Shown here: piece by piece, positions 54,335 through 64,000 of the stretch
How positions within the stretch are numbered: the first letter of the stretch is position 1
Layout: each line of letters starts with the position of its first letter
Assembly (NCBI RefSeq): GCF_019279795.1
Contig: NC_056743.1
Coordinates: 627,101,487-627,165,486 of the forward strand
From: Protopterus annectens
Lineage: Eukaryota; Chordata; Ceratodontiformes; Protopteridae
Length of the DNA stretch: 64,000 nt
Direction of reading: 5' to 3'
Made by a program: the position numbers and the translations under genes
The notes under the pieces: generated by a model
What the model saw: only the letters and a program-made list of their open reading frames with translations
Told to the model about the DNA's origin: nothing
Databases searched by the model: none

Positions 54335-55400
54335 CTATAAGGAGTTAGGATTAGCTAGGAGACCCTGCAGAACTGCAGTGGCAAAACCTGCTCTGGATTT
54401 AGAGTAAAGAGGCAGGTGGTAATGCTTGGTAAAGGTGTGCACTGAACTCCGGGTTGCAGCCTCCAAAATTTCCTTGGTAGGTACTCCTCTGAGAAAGGCT
54501 GTTGAAGTGGCTGTTGCCCTGGTGGAATGTGGCCTAATGTTATTTGGGACTGATTTTCCATGCTGTGTGTAGCAGTACCGAATACAGTGTCCTATCCATT
54601 TGGATATAGTCTGCTTTGAGATAGCATTGCCCTGTGATCCTGCAGCATATGCTACAAACAGCTGCCAGCTGCTCAGTTTTCCTGAAAGCCTTTGTTTTGT
54701 CCAAGCAGAAGCGTAGCTGCCTGTGTATGTCCAAAGAATGCAGAAGTTTCTCCCCTTTATTCTGGGGGTTTGGATAAAAAGTTGGCAAATGGATGGTTTG
54801 GTTAAGAGCCACACTAGATACCACCTTTGGCATAAAGGTAGGGTTTGTCCTTAAAGATACCCTGTCCTGATGAAAAATTATAAAAGGTTCCACGGCCATT
54901 AATGCCTGTACCTCTGAGACTCTTCGTGCTGAAGTTAATGCCAGGAGCTGAGCTGTTTTCCATGATAAAAAAGTTAGATCTGCTGTATTGGCTGGCTCAA
55001 AAGGTGGTAGGGTCAGTTTTTCCAAAACTAAATTGAGGTCCCAAGTTGGTGTTGGTGCTCTCCAGGGCGGTCTTATGTTTTTAGCCCCCCTGAGGTACTG
55101 CTTTAGCAAGGGATGAGAGTAATAAAGGGGGATCCGTGTTGTAATCTGCTGAAATAGCAGAGGCGTGGATCTTAATTGATGAGCAGGATAGGCCTCTGTC
55201 CAGCATCTCAGTTAAGTATCGTAAAATCTGAGGAATGTTTGGAACAAGAGGGTCAAGGCTAGGAGTCTGGTTCCAGGCACAGAATCTCTTCCATTTTTCT
55301 GAGTAAGCTTTCCTGCTGCTAGGCCTCCTGGCTTCCAAAATGACATCCATAACAGCTTTAGAGAGTGGTGTTGCCTGTTTGACTAATGTATCTTCCATGC
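54335..55400 (-). pseudogene. Tyrosine recombinase of D13 (two frameshifts)
   Basis: The N terminus in 55081-55929 has DVILEARRPSSRKAYSEKWK and SSIKIHASAISADYNTDPP. The middle part 54540-55109 has YLRGAKNIRPPWRAPTP, TSARRVSEVQAL (first Arg) and MPKVVSSVALNQTIHLP. The C-terminal part 54335-54814 has RPHSTRATATSTAFLRG, EAATRSSVHTF (the conserved Trp is Arg here) and KHYHLPLY. Frame breaks lie near 55105 and 54680. Catalytic R, H, R and Y are present. The Trp-to-Arg change next to the active site may also harm it. Confidence 0.88.
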
Positions 55401-57324
55401 AGCCAGGTTTAGGGTTTTGAGCTGACCGTGCAGGATCGGATTGTTGTGTTGAGTCAGAAAATGTGGAATTTGAGCCAAAATCCATGGTGGGCCTTGAGCC
55501 AAGTTTCTCAAGATAGGGTACCAGTGCTGGCGTGGCCAATCTGGAGCAATCAGGATCATCTGTGGCTTTTCTTGTCTGGCTTTTAGGAGTACCTTTGAAA
55601 GGAGAGGCAGTGGCAGGAAGGCATAAACTTTTAGGTTTTTCCAGCTGAACAGAAGAGCATCCACTTTCCATGCCTGTTTGTGATAAGTCCTTGTGCAGAA
55701 TTTTTGTAGTTGGCAATTCAGCGGGGAGGCAAAAAGATCTATGTCTGGGCATCCCCACTTTTGCGTTACCATGCTGAAGATTTGTGGATTCAATTTCCAT
55801 TCGTGAGGGTCCAAGATATTTCTGCTTAGATAGTCTGCCAGAGTATTTTTCTTTCCTGGCAGGAATTGTACTTGCAGGTGAACTTGATATGTTAGAGCTG
55901 TGTTCCACAAGGTCATGGCCTGCCTGCATAGGGGATAAGAATGAGTGCCCCCTTGCTTATGTACCACATTACTGTGGTGTTGTCGGTGTTTAGTAGTAAT
56001 TGTCCTGGATGTAGAAGGTCCGTGAAAGCTGTTAGGGCATTCTGAACAGCCAACATCTCTTTTTGATTGATGTGAAGATGCATCTGGGTCTGTGGTCCAC
56101 TTGCCCTGAATGCATTTTCCTGCCATGTGTGCTCCCCAGGCGTAATCCGAAGCATCTGTTAGAGTTTGCCTGGCTGTGGGTTGGGTAAAAGGCTGACCCT
56201 TGTTTAGGTGACATGCTTGTGCCCACCATCGAAACTCCTGTTATAAGCAGGGAATTATTGGTATTACTGCTTCTAAACTGTGAGAGTGTCGAGTCCAAAC
56301 ACTTTTCAGGTACCATTGTAATTTCCTCACATGCAGTCTGGCATATGGTATTAGTAGTATGCAGGATGCCATGAATCCCAGGGCCTGCAGAATTTTTCTT
56401 GCAGGGAGATGGGACTTTCTTGCCAGCAATTGAAAATATTGAGTTAGTTGAACTTGTTTGTCTGGCGTGAGGTAAGCCATCTGGGCCGTTGTATTTAAGC
56501 TGGCACCCAGGAATATAATCTGTTGCGAGGGCACTAGTTTTGACTTCTTTTCGTTTACTGTGTACCCTAGAGAAATTAGCAACCTTTTTACAAACGCCAG
56601 ATGCTGTAGAAGAATGTCCTTTGTCTCTGCTTGAATGAGGCAGTCGTCCAGGTATGGATATATTTGAATTCCTTTTTGTCTGCAAAATGCAATTACTGGT
56701 GCCAGGCACTTTGGCTTATCTACTGCGCCCGGGGTCTTCACAAAGGGCAGTGCAGAGAATTGGTAGTGCATTGCACCAGCTTTGAATCTGAGGTATCTTA
56801 TGCAATTTTGTCTGATAGAGACATGCAGGTATGTCTCTGAGGTCCAGAGTAACAAGCCAAGCCTTCTTGCCCAGCATGGGTAGAAGCTGCTGTAATGTCA
56901 ACATTTTGAATTTCGGAATATCCAGGTAAGTTTTCAGAATTGAAAGGTCTAGTATGGGCCTCCAGGCCTTGTCCTTTCTGGGGACCAGGAAGAGTCTTGA
57001 GTAAAATCCTAGTCCTTGTTCCTGTTGTGGTACTTTTTGAATAGCTCTCATGTCCATGAGGGCTAAAATTTGTTTTTGTGCCTCTGCCCATTGATTTTGT
57101 GGCAGGTCTGGCATTCCTTTTAGCCTTGGTAAAGTATGAAAGTGGAATCTGTAACCTTGAGACACAATATTCAGGACCCATTTGTCTTGGGTGACTGTTT
57201 GCCAGTTTTGAGAAAAAAGTGCTAGTTTTCCCCCCAAGGGGGTTTCCAAAAGGGACGTGCTTGGCGTACGAAGGGGAAAGTCATTGTGACCGTTTCCTGT
57301 ATGGTTGAGACTTGTCCTCACCAC
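55383..57324 (-). pseudogene. RT-RNase H polyprotein of D13, with micro-inversion
   Basis: N-terminal ORF 56716-57324: WQTVTQDKWVLNIV, LVPRKDKAWRPILDLS and WLVTLDLRD. It breaks after motif A. ORF 56241-56855 continues with YLRFKAGAMHYQFSALPF, then a foreign VKTPGAVDKP stretch where motif B should be, then KCLAPVIAF and YPYLDDCLIQ. The foreign stretch is a 33 bp inversion (56711-56743). RNase H (55383-56155 region) has NQKEMLAVQ, NTDNTTVMWYI and LADYLSR. The methylase-like DLFASPLNCQL and APDWPRQHWYP follow. Inactive. Confidence 0.9.
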
Positions 57325-59080
57325 CTTTTGGGGTTGAGGTGCCCCACTGTCGTTGTCTGTTTGAGCCTTGGGGTTGAGATCTGCCTCTTGGCCGTCTGTA
57401 TCTGCCTCTCTGTGGCCTGTCTGACACTGGAAAGGACCAATTCTTTGTTGGCCAATTTCTGCTAAACCGAGGTGGCTGTAAGAAACCCTTGACTGCTTGC
57501 ATAGATTTAGCTTTATCCTCCATTTTCTTTAACACCTCTTCTGCCTTAACACCAAACAAGGTATCATGCTATAAAGGAGCATCCAATAATTTTCCCTTAA
57601 CATGATCAGGTAAGCTTTGTTCTTTTAACCAAGCATGTCTTCGCATCACAGACCCTGTAACTGCGGCTTTACAAGAGGCCTCTAAAGAATCAAAACCACA
57701 TTGCAGAGTATGTTTTCCCACCTGTTCAACTGCATGCAATAAATCCTGCATTTCTTTACAATCAGGAGCTTCTGTGCTTGCAAGCATTTTCTGTTTTAAC
57801 TGAGCCATTAAATATTGTTGGTACTTAAGCATGTGAAACTGGCAATTTAAAGCTATTACTGCTAAAGTTGCAAAAGTGTATACTTTCTTCCCCCATCTAT
57901 TCAAAGCTCTGGAATCTGTCAGAGGGTACTGAATTTTTTGCAATGGAAGCCTTAACCCCCCTTTTGGACCCTGGGAAATAGTTTCTGGATCAGCAGAAGG
58001 GTTTTTGTAAAGAAACTTGTGAGAGTCAGGGACTCAATAATACCTATCTGGCTTGGCTGGAGCAGGGGGCAGAGTCAGGAGAGAAACTGGATTCAGAGAA
58101 CACATCATCCACAATATCTAGCACAGGCAGAATAGCCAGGGGCCTGTGTTGGGGCAATAAGAGGAAATCCCTGAGCCTTTTCTTGGATTCTGAGTAATCC
58201 TGGCTTTCCCAATGGAAATGCTCCCTCATGGTATGTAAAGTTTCCCCAAAAGAGTAATCCTCAGGAGGAGAGGCTGAAGGAATAGATTCTTCAGCATCAG
58301 AGTCCTCATAGGAGGTAGAGAATATCCCTGGTCTGAAGAGGAATCAGAGGAAATGGAAACCTGATCAGAGGAGTCATAGTCTGTATCCTGCCTAGGCCTT
58401 TTCTCAGGAGGGGGATGGGAACCCCTGAGTAGAGTAATGAGGTCTTCGGTCATTTTCAGCATCTGTTTCTTAGACCTGGAGGACTGTCCAGGAGAATGCT
58501 GTACTTGTTTCTTTGTCTTTAATGGTACCTTTGTCTTGGCTGTTTTAATAGTAACTTGTGAAGGTCTGAAAACACCCTCAGAAGCAGATGCCTGCTCAGC
58601 GGCTCCGGACCCATCTGAGGGATTAGTTTCCGTAGGCCCAATATCTTGAGTTTCCAGAGGCCTAGAGGTCTCCATGTGGGAGTCGGCAGCGGCCTGTGGC
58701 TCTGAGGTAGCGGGTGTCAGGGGCTGCGAAAGCGCCTCACTGAGAACCGGAGAACCAGCGACTGGCCTAGAAGAGGTTTCGTAGTCGGTTTTGGACCTCG
58801 GATGCCTGTCTTTATCCTGGTCTTTGCGTTTTTTCGGTATTGAGGTCGTCGGCTGATCCGACGGCATCGTATAATTGAACCTTCGGCCAAAGTAGTGCAA
58901 AGCAAAATCAAAACGTCTGTTTATACTGTGTTTGTTAAATCTAACACAAAACCAACAGCTAGTGACGTCGTGATCAGGGCCTAGGCATGGAATACAGTAA
59001 GAGTGGAAGTCCTTATGAGGTATTTGCTTCCCACAAGAAATACAATAATTAACTTTTGCTGACATCGGTCTGAGGCAAGA
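57281..59080 (-). pseudogene. gag-like ORF of D13 (frameshifted late)
   Basis: 58226-59095 (289 codons in frame; the MSAKVNYC-type start is near 59062) has CISC-x12-CIPC-x4-H-x4-CWFC, SDGSGAAEQASASEGVFRP, a KKQMLKMTEDLITLLRGS block and SSDSSSDQGYSLPP, then loses frame near 58310. Later parts follow: 58044-58229 (HFHWESQDYSESKKRLRDF), 57569-57943 (GKKVYTFATLAVIALNCQFH) and 57281-57559 (PRFSRNWPTKNWSF and the Arg-rich PQRGRYRRPRGRSQPQG tail). Its 5' region served as the reference for locating D2 within the D1 gag. Confidence 0.88.
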
Positions 59081-59201
59081 AAAAAGTTTCCCCAATGGGG
59101 TACTTAGCTTTATTGAAGACGTCTGATCTGAAATTCGACTTAGAAAATCTCAGGAGTCGGCCGACCGGCACTTGCGAACTGCTTCTGCTTCGGGCACCGC
59201 G

Positions 59202-59386
59202 CGGCAAGAAAGACTGAAGAAAATGGTGTTGGATGCATCTTGTATATCCCTGGCGCACTGACGTCAGGGAAGAAGCGACAGAAACCGACGCCGGACCAAG
59301 ACTTTGGAACTCAGACCGACTGCGGGACCGCCTGATGGCAGGATAACCCAAGTGTAATGACTGCAGCAGTGTAACACGATGAACAT
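59202..59386 (-). repeat. D13 5' inverted terminal repeat
   Basis: Perfect CRE TGACGTCA at 59259-59266 and, on the minus strand, GGGATATACAAG as the TATA-like box. Ends CACGATGAACAT. Confidence 0.92.
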
Positions 59387-59900
59387 CTGGAAGCGACTGG
59401 AACCTGCTGTGAAGCAATGAAAACTTTTGAGGGAGTCCTCTATAGGATGTGTAAATAGGCATCTTTCAGGTCTAAGGTGACCATTACAGCACGAGGACTG
59501 AACATGGGAAGAAGCTTTTGAACGGTAAGCATTTTGAATTTTGGAACTAGGAGAAGCTGATGATGGGCAGATCCAGGATAGGGCACCAAGAGCCTTCATT
59601 CCTGGCGACCAGGAATAACCTGGAGTAAAACTTTTCCTATCTAGTGGTCTGGTACTGGTCCACAGAGCCCTGAGACCACAGGTTGCGAGTCTGAGAAATG
59701 GCCTCTGCCCTTTTGTTTTGTGACACATCTGGGTAGCCTGAAAATCTTAATGGTTCTTTGAAAGTGAGCTTGTAGCTGTTTGAGATTACTTCCAGAACCC
59801 ACTTATCAGGGATGAGGGCCCAGTTTTCCTTGAATAAGGAAAGCCTTCCTCCTATCTTGTCTAGGGTTGCGGGTGGGGGAGTGACTCACTGCTGATCTCT
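59387..59900 (-). pseudogene. RT N-terminal remnant of D14
   Basis: The minus strand shows FKMLTVQKLLPMFSPRAV, then MVTLDLKDAYLHI-like sequence (59470-59500) running into PIEDSLKSFHCFTAGSSRFQ, and upstream, near 59590-59640, LEKFYSRLFLVAR-like fingers sequence. RT is truncated right after motif A by the D13 junction. It includes an N-terminal block (WVLEVISNSYKLTFKEPL-like) near 59760-59800. Confidence 0.72.
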
Positions 59901-59989
59901 GCTAGGGCCGTGTGGCCTAGAACTCCCCCAGACTGTGTGTTCCTGAGGACCACTGCTTTGCCCTCAGGGATTGCTGCTGCCTATGAGGC

Positions 59990-61595
59990 CTTTCACTTCA
60001 GGTTTTCCTCTGACTGGGTTTTGATTGGGAGGGAAAGGACCAATGCTTAGTAAAAAAAAATATTCCTACTGAACCTAGGTGGCTGGACTTGGAGGAAGTC
60101 TTTGATCGTTTGGTTGCATTTTGCTTTATCCTCCATCTTTAATGCAGTCTCAACCTTTCATCCAAAAAGGGAGTTCTTATCCAGGGGTGCATCTAGCAAT
60201 TTAGATTTGACCTGTTCTGGTAGCATCAGTTTCCCAAGCCAAGCATGTCTTCCGATGATCGCGCCAGAGACAGCAGCTTGGGTAAGGCATCATATCCGCA
60301 GCGCGAGGAGACCCTGGTTACCTGGGAACTGGAATGGCAGATATCTACGCAATTCCTTGGATGTATTCTTGTCCTCCAGGGAGGACATCTTTTGCATTTT
60401 TTTCCCAAAATACTCTTGGTATTTTATCATATGGAATTGGCAACTGACGGTCCTCATGGCCAGGGTAGAGAAGTGTAAACCTTCTTCCCAAACCTGTCAA
60501 GGGCCCTGTTTTCTTTGTCCATAGGTAATGCGTACCCCATGAAGACCTCTACCACTTCCAAAACTGAAGGGATAGCCAAGGGTTTGTGTTATGAGAGATA
60601 AAGGAACTCCCATACTCTCTTTTTAGATTGGGGGTATTCCTGTGCCTGTCACTAGAAAAACTCTGTCATGGTATGCAGTGTCTCCCCAAAAGTAATGTCT
60701 TTAGAAGGTGAAGCAGAAGGTTACACATCTTCTGAATCGGAATTCTCAAAGGAGGTAAGGAAGGGTTCATCTTCAAGGGCAGAGTCCGCCTTATCAGAGT
60801 CTTCATCTGAATCAGGGGATTCTGAAAAGGTCTCAGGTGTAGGGTCCCTCTTCCTTTTTCCTGGTGAAGCTTTAAAGAAGTAAAGGTCTGTAGCGAACCT
60901 GACCCAATCCTGCTGATAACCTGTACGGCAGGAGCCGATGGGCCTAGGCACAGGACCAAAGGTCGAGCTCTTCTTAGTTTCTGGCTTTTGCCCTGGGCCT
61001 CTGCATGTCCACTACTCTGCTAACATTGGGTATTTCTTTCAGACAGGCTGGTGTCAGAGGTCCTGAAGGGACGCTGTCAGTTGAGGATCATTCGTCAGAA
61101 TCAGAGGTCTGCTTAGAGACTCCAGAACCAACAGATGAACCAAACGCCTAGGCCGGAGCTGAAGTTGAGGGACCAGACAGCACGTCGGACTCAGAAAGGG
61201 TCTCAGAAGCCTGCACCACCACCTTGCTCACAGAAAGGGCCTGCAAAGGTGTCTCTCCTTCCTCTGCGATAATGAGCCTTGGGGGACTGGCAGACAAAGA
61301 AAGGTCATCGTCCAAGGCCCTAAGTTTGAATCTTTTTTCCTTCTTTCTCTTAGGGAGCTCAACCTCAGGACGGGACGACCGATGGACATCATCACGTGAT
61401 GGGAAGCGGATTGTTGACTAATGTACTTGGATAAGATTTCGGCCCTACACCTTAGTCCTAATATTGAAAAAGGCACACAGACTGCAATTTGGGACATCGA
61501 GGTTTGGGACTAAATAAGCGACACACAAGGTCTGAAAGTCTTTGCGTGGAATTTGTTTACCACAGTAGAGACAGTTGTTAACTTTATCTGACATG
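59990..61595 (-). pseudogene. gag-like ORF of D14 (decayed)
   Basis: Start MSDKVNNC at about 61595, with CLYCGKQIPRKDF. The second Cys pair is damaged (C-V-A-Y). Downstream pieces show GEALHTM-like and NSDSEDV blocks (60666-60959). The SLEDKNTSKEL region (60300-60400) precedes HASSQVTRVSSRCGYDALPKL, then SGAIIGRHAWLG-like sequence matching SVIRRHAWL at about 60240-60270. Stops and frameshifts are frequent. It is more diverged than the D1/D2/D5 group. Confidence 0.7.
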
Positions 61596-61687
61596 AGTCA
61601 CAAGTAAAACTTCCCCACGGGGTACTTTAAAAGAATTTCTCACTCCAGTGCACACTGATCACACTCAAGTGCTTCGGGCTCCGATGG

Positions 61688-61873
61688 CAAGAAAGACTGT
61701 TGTCATGGCATTGGTTGGCTCCCTTTACACCCAACCATCTTGACATCACAGTAGGGTGTCCGCCAGCCCAGGAAGGAGGAAGTTTTTATTACTCGTGTAG
61801 TCAGGCCAACCAAGGGCTTCCAAAGCAGGAAATCACATAAGTCAGGACTGCAACAGTGAAGCCCAAAGAACAT
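61688..61873 (-). repeat. D14 5' inverted terminal repeat
   Basis: CGATGGCAAGAAAGACTG, then GGCTCCCTTTACACCCAACC (TATA region degenerate), TTGACATCACAG, and edge GACTGCAACAGTGAAGCCCA to GAACAT. Confidence 0.78.
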
Positions 61874-62499
61874 CAGAAGTAAATCAAAATCCTTACAAAA
61901 TCATATCACAGAATAAAGTCTGTTAAATGAAAGATGCACAGACATGCCGAAATTCTTCACAAAAAATATGCAGATAAAGATGAAAGCCATTCCCATGTAA
62001 ACTCCAGAAAACACTGCTAAGATACCACCCCAGTGCAGCTGAAGCTGAGCAGCAACACACAAATACTGGTACACAACACAGCGTCAACTAATCTCACAAG
62101 CAGTAAAACAGCCAAATTTACAGATGGTCAGAATGCAGCAGGACAGCAACAAAGCAAAAATTAGTATGCACCAACCAACACAGGCCAAGGCATGGTCACT
62201 CAAAAGCACATCAGTAAGATCCATTCATGATGACACAAATGTAAGACATGACGCTTAAGTCAATGTAACGATTAAATGACAAAGGTAACAACTATATTTT
62301 TATATACACTAAGAAAACTGATAAGCCTCTGAGAAAGGAAACTAGACCTGCAATATTTAAATTGACAATCAAATTCAAGCAGATTCTTTGTGCCAGTTTT
62401 ACTAGTAACAAGGTCTCCGCAAGACACAATTTCACCCCTAGTTTCTCCCTCCCAATAAATAGGGACATGCTTCATTTATGGAACATTTTTTTTCCGTAA
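61874..62499. other. Unassigned AT-rich sequence
   Basis: About 630 bp with no ORF of note and no repeat edges recognised. It may include upstream sequence of the Penelope-like fragment, but no RT motif was found. Confidence 0.4.
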
Positions 62500-63075
62500 T
62501 TGGGATGTTATTCTTGGCAATACGAACTCTCCCAAAATATAGGCCAACATACCACCTTTACCTACAAAAGGACTAAAACCCTTAGGATTTCATTTGAAAA
62601 CTACCACCACCATGATGTACTACAACTGGCTTTTCTAGTTAGCCCAGGTAACAAAGGTACGTCACCCTGCAGCTCATGCGTAGCATGCAAATATACTTAC
62701 CAAGTAGATTGTTATACATTTACTCACTAACATTACCATTAAAGTTCTAGGTAGCTTCAATTGTTACAGCACCAACATTGTTTATGCATGTTCCTGCACA
62801 CAATGCCACAATTTCTACATTGGCAAGATGAACAGAAAATTATCAGACTGGATCAAGGAACACACTACAGCAATAAATCAAATGGATTATAAGAATGCTC
62901 TTGCCAAACACAGAGCTGTGTGCAACAAAGGTTCATTCAAATTCTTTGTACTTGATCAGACAGTCCCTTTTATTACAGACTGATACCTTTTTAGAAGTTA
63001 AAAGAACTCAAACAGCAACTTCTACTCTATCCAGAAGCAACACCGGGACTTAATGAAAACTTGAACTTAAAAACT
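62500..63075 (+). pseudogene. Penelope-like element fragment: linker and GIY-YIG endonuclease
   Basis: Frame 1 (62500-62730) has YKRTKTLRISFENYHHH and GTSPCSSCVACKYTYQVD, matching the linker upstream of Penelope-like endonucleases, including its Cys cluster. After a frameshift near 62730, frame 2 (about 62755-62982) reads NIVYACSCTQCHNFYIGK, then NRKLSDWIKEH, a GIY-YIG core (VY...YIG...EH) with a CxxxC pair. The end, TPGLNENL near 63045-63065, fits the usual C-terminal PxGLN. The Arg usually found before the EH block is Trp here. Two stops and frameshifts make it inactive. No RT part remains. Confidence 0.75.
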
Positions 63076-63157
63076 TCTTGTTTCTGCAACAAGTTTTAGC
63101 AGTACCAAAGGTCTAAATTTGTTAAAGTTTCAGCAATCAGCTTTAGCTAACTTTGTT

Positions 63158-63173
63158 TTTTTTTTTTTTTTTT
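63158..63173. repeat. Poly-T tract
   Basis: A run of about 17 T residues between the two Penelope-like fragments. Confidence 0.9.
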
Positions 63174-63639
63174 AAAGCTCTCTAGCAACAGTTTCCATTG
63201 GTCAATCTATTAGCTCGAGTATTAATCCTGACTGGTTACTGTACCATAGCCACTATTTGAATATGCACCCATACATCCAATGCCTTATGATTAATGTCAC
63301 TCTTCCTGGTTAATTTAAATTGGTTAATGTCAAAGAATCATTTTAAAATGCTTTTGGCGGGTCTAGAATATCTAAATGTTTGCTATTTATTACATGTCTC
63401 TCAATTTATCATTTGCTGATGTTCTAATAAAGAACAAGCACACAAATATCACAGGCCCAGTTTCCATTCTCAAAGGGTCATAGAAGTTATTCTTAGTTTA
63501 GTCTTAGTTGTTCTTCTTCTCGGTTTAGTGTTTATATTTTTAAATATAAACTGACAAAACAGCTAACCGCCATCATCCCCCATATAGTTATGACTTTAGA
63601 GTATGACAGATATTAGAAATAAAACAAAGTAATGCATTA

Positions 63640-63852
63640 GCAATGCATGCGATGCAAGAGGGGAATACACACACCTTTAAGTTCCTGGTTCTCCATATTG
63701 TCCATAGAAATAAAAGAGGTGGAAATATTGACAATACTGAAGCTTTGGAACAAGAATGGATTATCAAGTTCCAAGCAGACAGACCACCTGGTCTAAACTG
63801 TAAGGTTTCTCTAAAACCATTACTCGGAAACAGGGCCTTGAAGCACTGATGC
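63640..63852 (+). pseudogene. Second Penelope-like 3' fragment (endonuclease C terminus)
   Basis: A short plus-strand ORF (63643-63849) reads FKFLVLHIVHRNKRGGNIDN, then LEQEWIIKFQADRPPGLNCK. RGG, ExxWI and PPGLN are the characteristic C-terminal residues of Penelope-like GIY-YIG proteins. The 62500-63075 fragment has its own GLN end, so this is a second, 5'-truncated copy. AT-rich sequence with short TA/TATC runs follows to the window end, likely 3' UTR. Confidence 0.65.
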
Positions 63853-64000
63853 TCCAGCTTATCTAGTATTTTTATATATATATTTTTCTATCTTTTACAT
63901 TTTTGCATAGCTTTTAATATCGTACCCAGATGGTTAGAAATGCATCTTACATTTTGTTATATGTGTTTTTATATATATATCTATCTATATCTATAATAAT

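Larger units (their letters stand above)
53830..59386 (-). mobile_element. Complete DIRS-like element D13
   Basis: 5,557 bp. Left edge AGTACAGTTTTGTACC after GAAACAAAA. Right edge TAACACGATGAACAT before CTGGAAGCG. The ICR 54203-54302 predicts both. It has all genes, a subfamily ITR close to that of D1, and perfect CRE palindromes in both ITRs. Its RT carries a local 33 bp inversion. Confidence 0.95.
59387..61873 (-). mobile_element. D14: 5' half of an older DIRS element
   Basis: Begins abruptly at 59387 in RT sequence, continues through gag and ends with a 5' ITR whose edge CCCAAAGAACAT precedes CAGAAGTAAATC. The ITR (61688-61873) differs from the D12 ITR and from the right edge predicted by the D12 ICR, so D12 and D14 are probably not halves of one copy. 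The YR, RNase H and 3' end are missing. Confidence 0.8.

Noticed and set aside
1..64000. CRISPR array, prophage or bacterial defence system
   Set aside because: The repeats are retrotransposon ITRs, ICRs and microsatellites. There are no short regularly spaced direct repeats and no prokaryotic gene organisation.

Overview
The window is eukaryotic and almost certainly vertebrate. There are no bacterial operons, rRNA, tRNA or CRISPR arrays, and no intact host gene is recognisable. It is a graveyard of retrotransposons: at least fourteen complete or partial DIRS-like tyrosine-recombinase elements (named D1-D14 here), one CR1-type LINE with an esterase ORF1, and two 3' fragments of Penelope-like elements. 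Such dense, recent DIRS nesting suggests a giant repeat-rich genome. A caecilian or salamander is the best guess and a lungfish is possible. This is inference from repeat content only.

A complete DIRS copy here is 5.0-5.7 kb. It has inverted terminal repeats (ITRs) of about 180-220 bp, a gag-like ORF, an ORF with reverse transcriptase, RNase H and a Dam-methylase-like segment, a tyrosine recombinase (YR) ORF, and an internal complementary region (ICR) that repeats the two outer edges joined end to end. All recognisable copies except D3 lie on the minus strand, so gag is on the right and the YR and ICR on the left.

Layout: D1 fills 1-10050 and is split by D2 (3404-9024). A plus-strand relic D3 (10516-11270) and a long AT/GT microsatellite follow. 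Relic D4 (12100-13464 and 19014-19372) is split by D5 (13465-19013). D4 is also cut by D6 (19373-19490, resuming at 36788). D6 is split by D7 (19491-36787), D7 by D8 (19675-30796), and D8 by D9 (24955-30599), giving a five-level nest. D7 also holds a 391 bp 5' end of another copy, D10. D11, a divergent family, occupies 38069-43089. About 3 kb without recognisable repeats (43090-46137) is followed by the CR1 LINE (46138-51615) and 1.4 kb of unassigned DNA. D12 (3' end), D13 (complete, 53830-59386) and D14 (5' half) follow, then AT-rich DNA with the Penelope-like fragments (62500-63852).

In a working DIRS element, gag packages the RNA, RT/RNase H makes cDNA using the ICR as a guide to form a circle, and the YR inserts the circle without a target-site duplication. 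Every YR seen here is frameshifted, fragmentary or mutated, so no copy is clearly autonomous. The most informative observations are a consistent AA^C insertion signature, the uniform orientation of nested copies, conserved +1 (gag to RT) and -1 (RT to YR) frame relations, inward CRE/TATA signals in the ITRs, and a 33 bp micro-inversion in the D13 reverse transcriptase.
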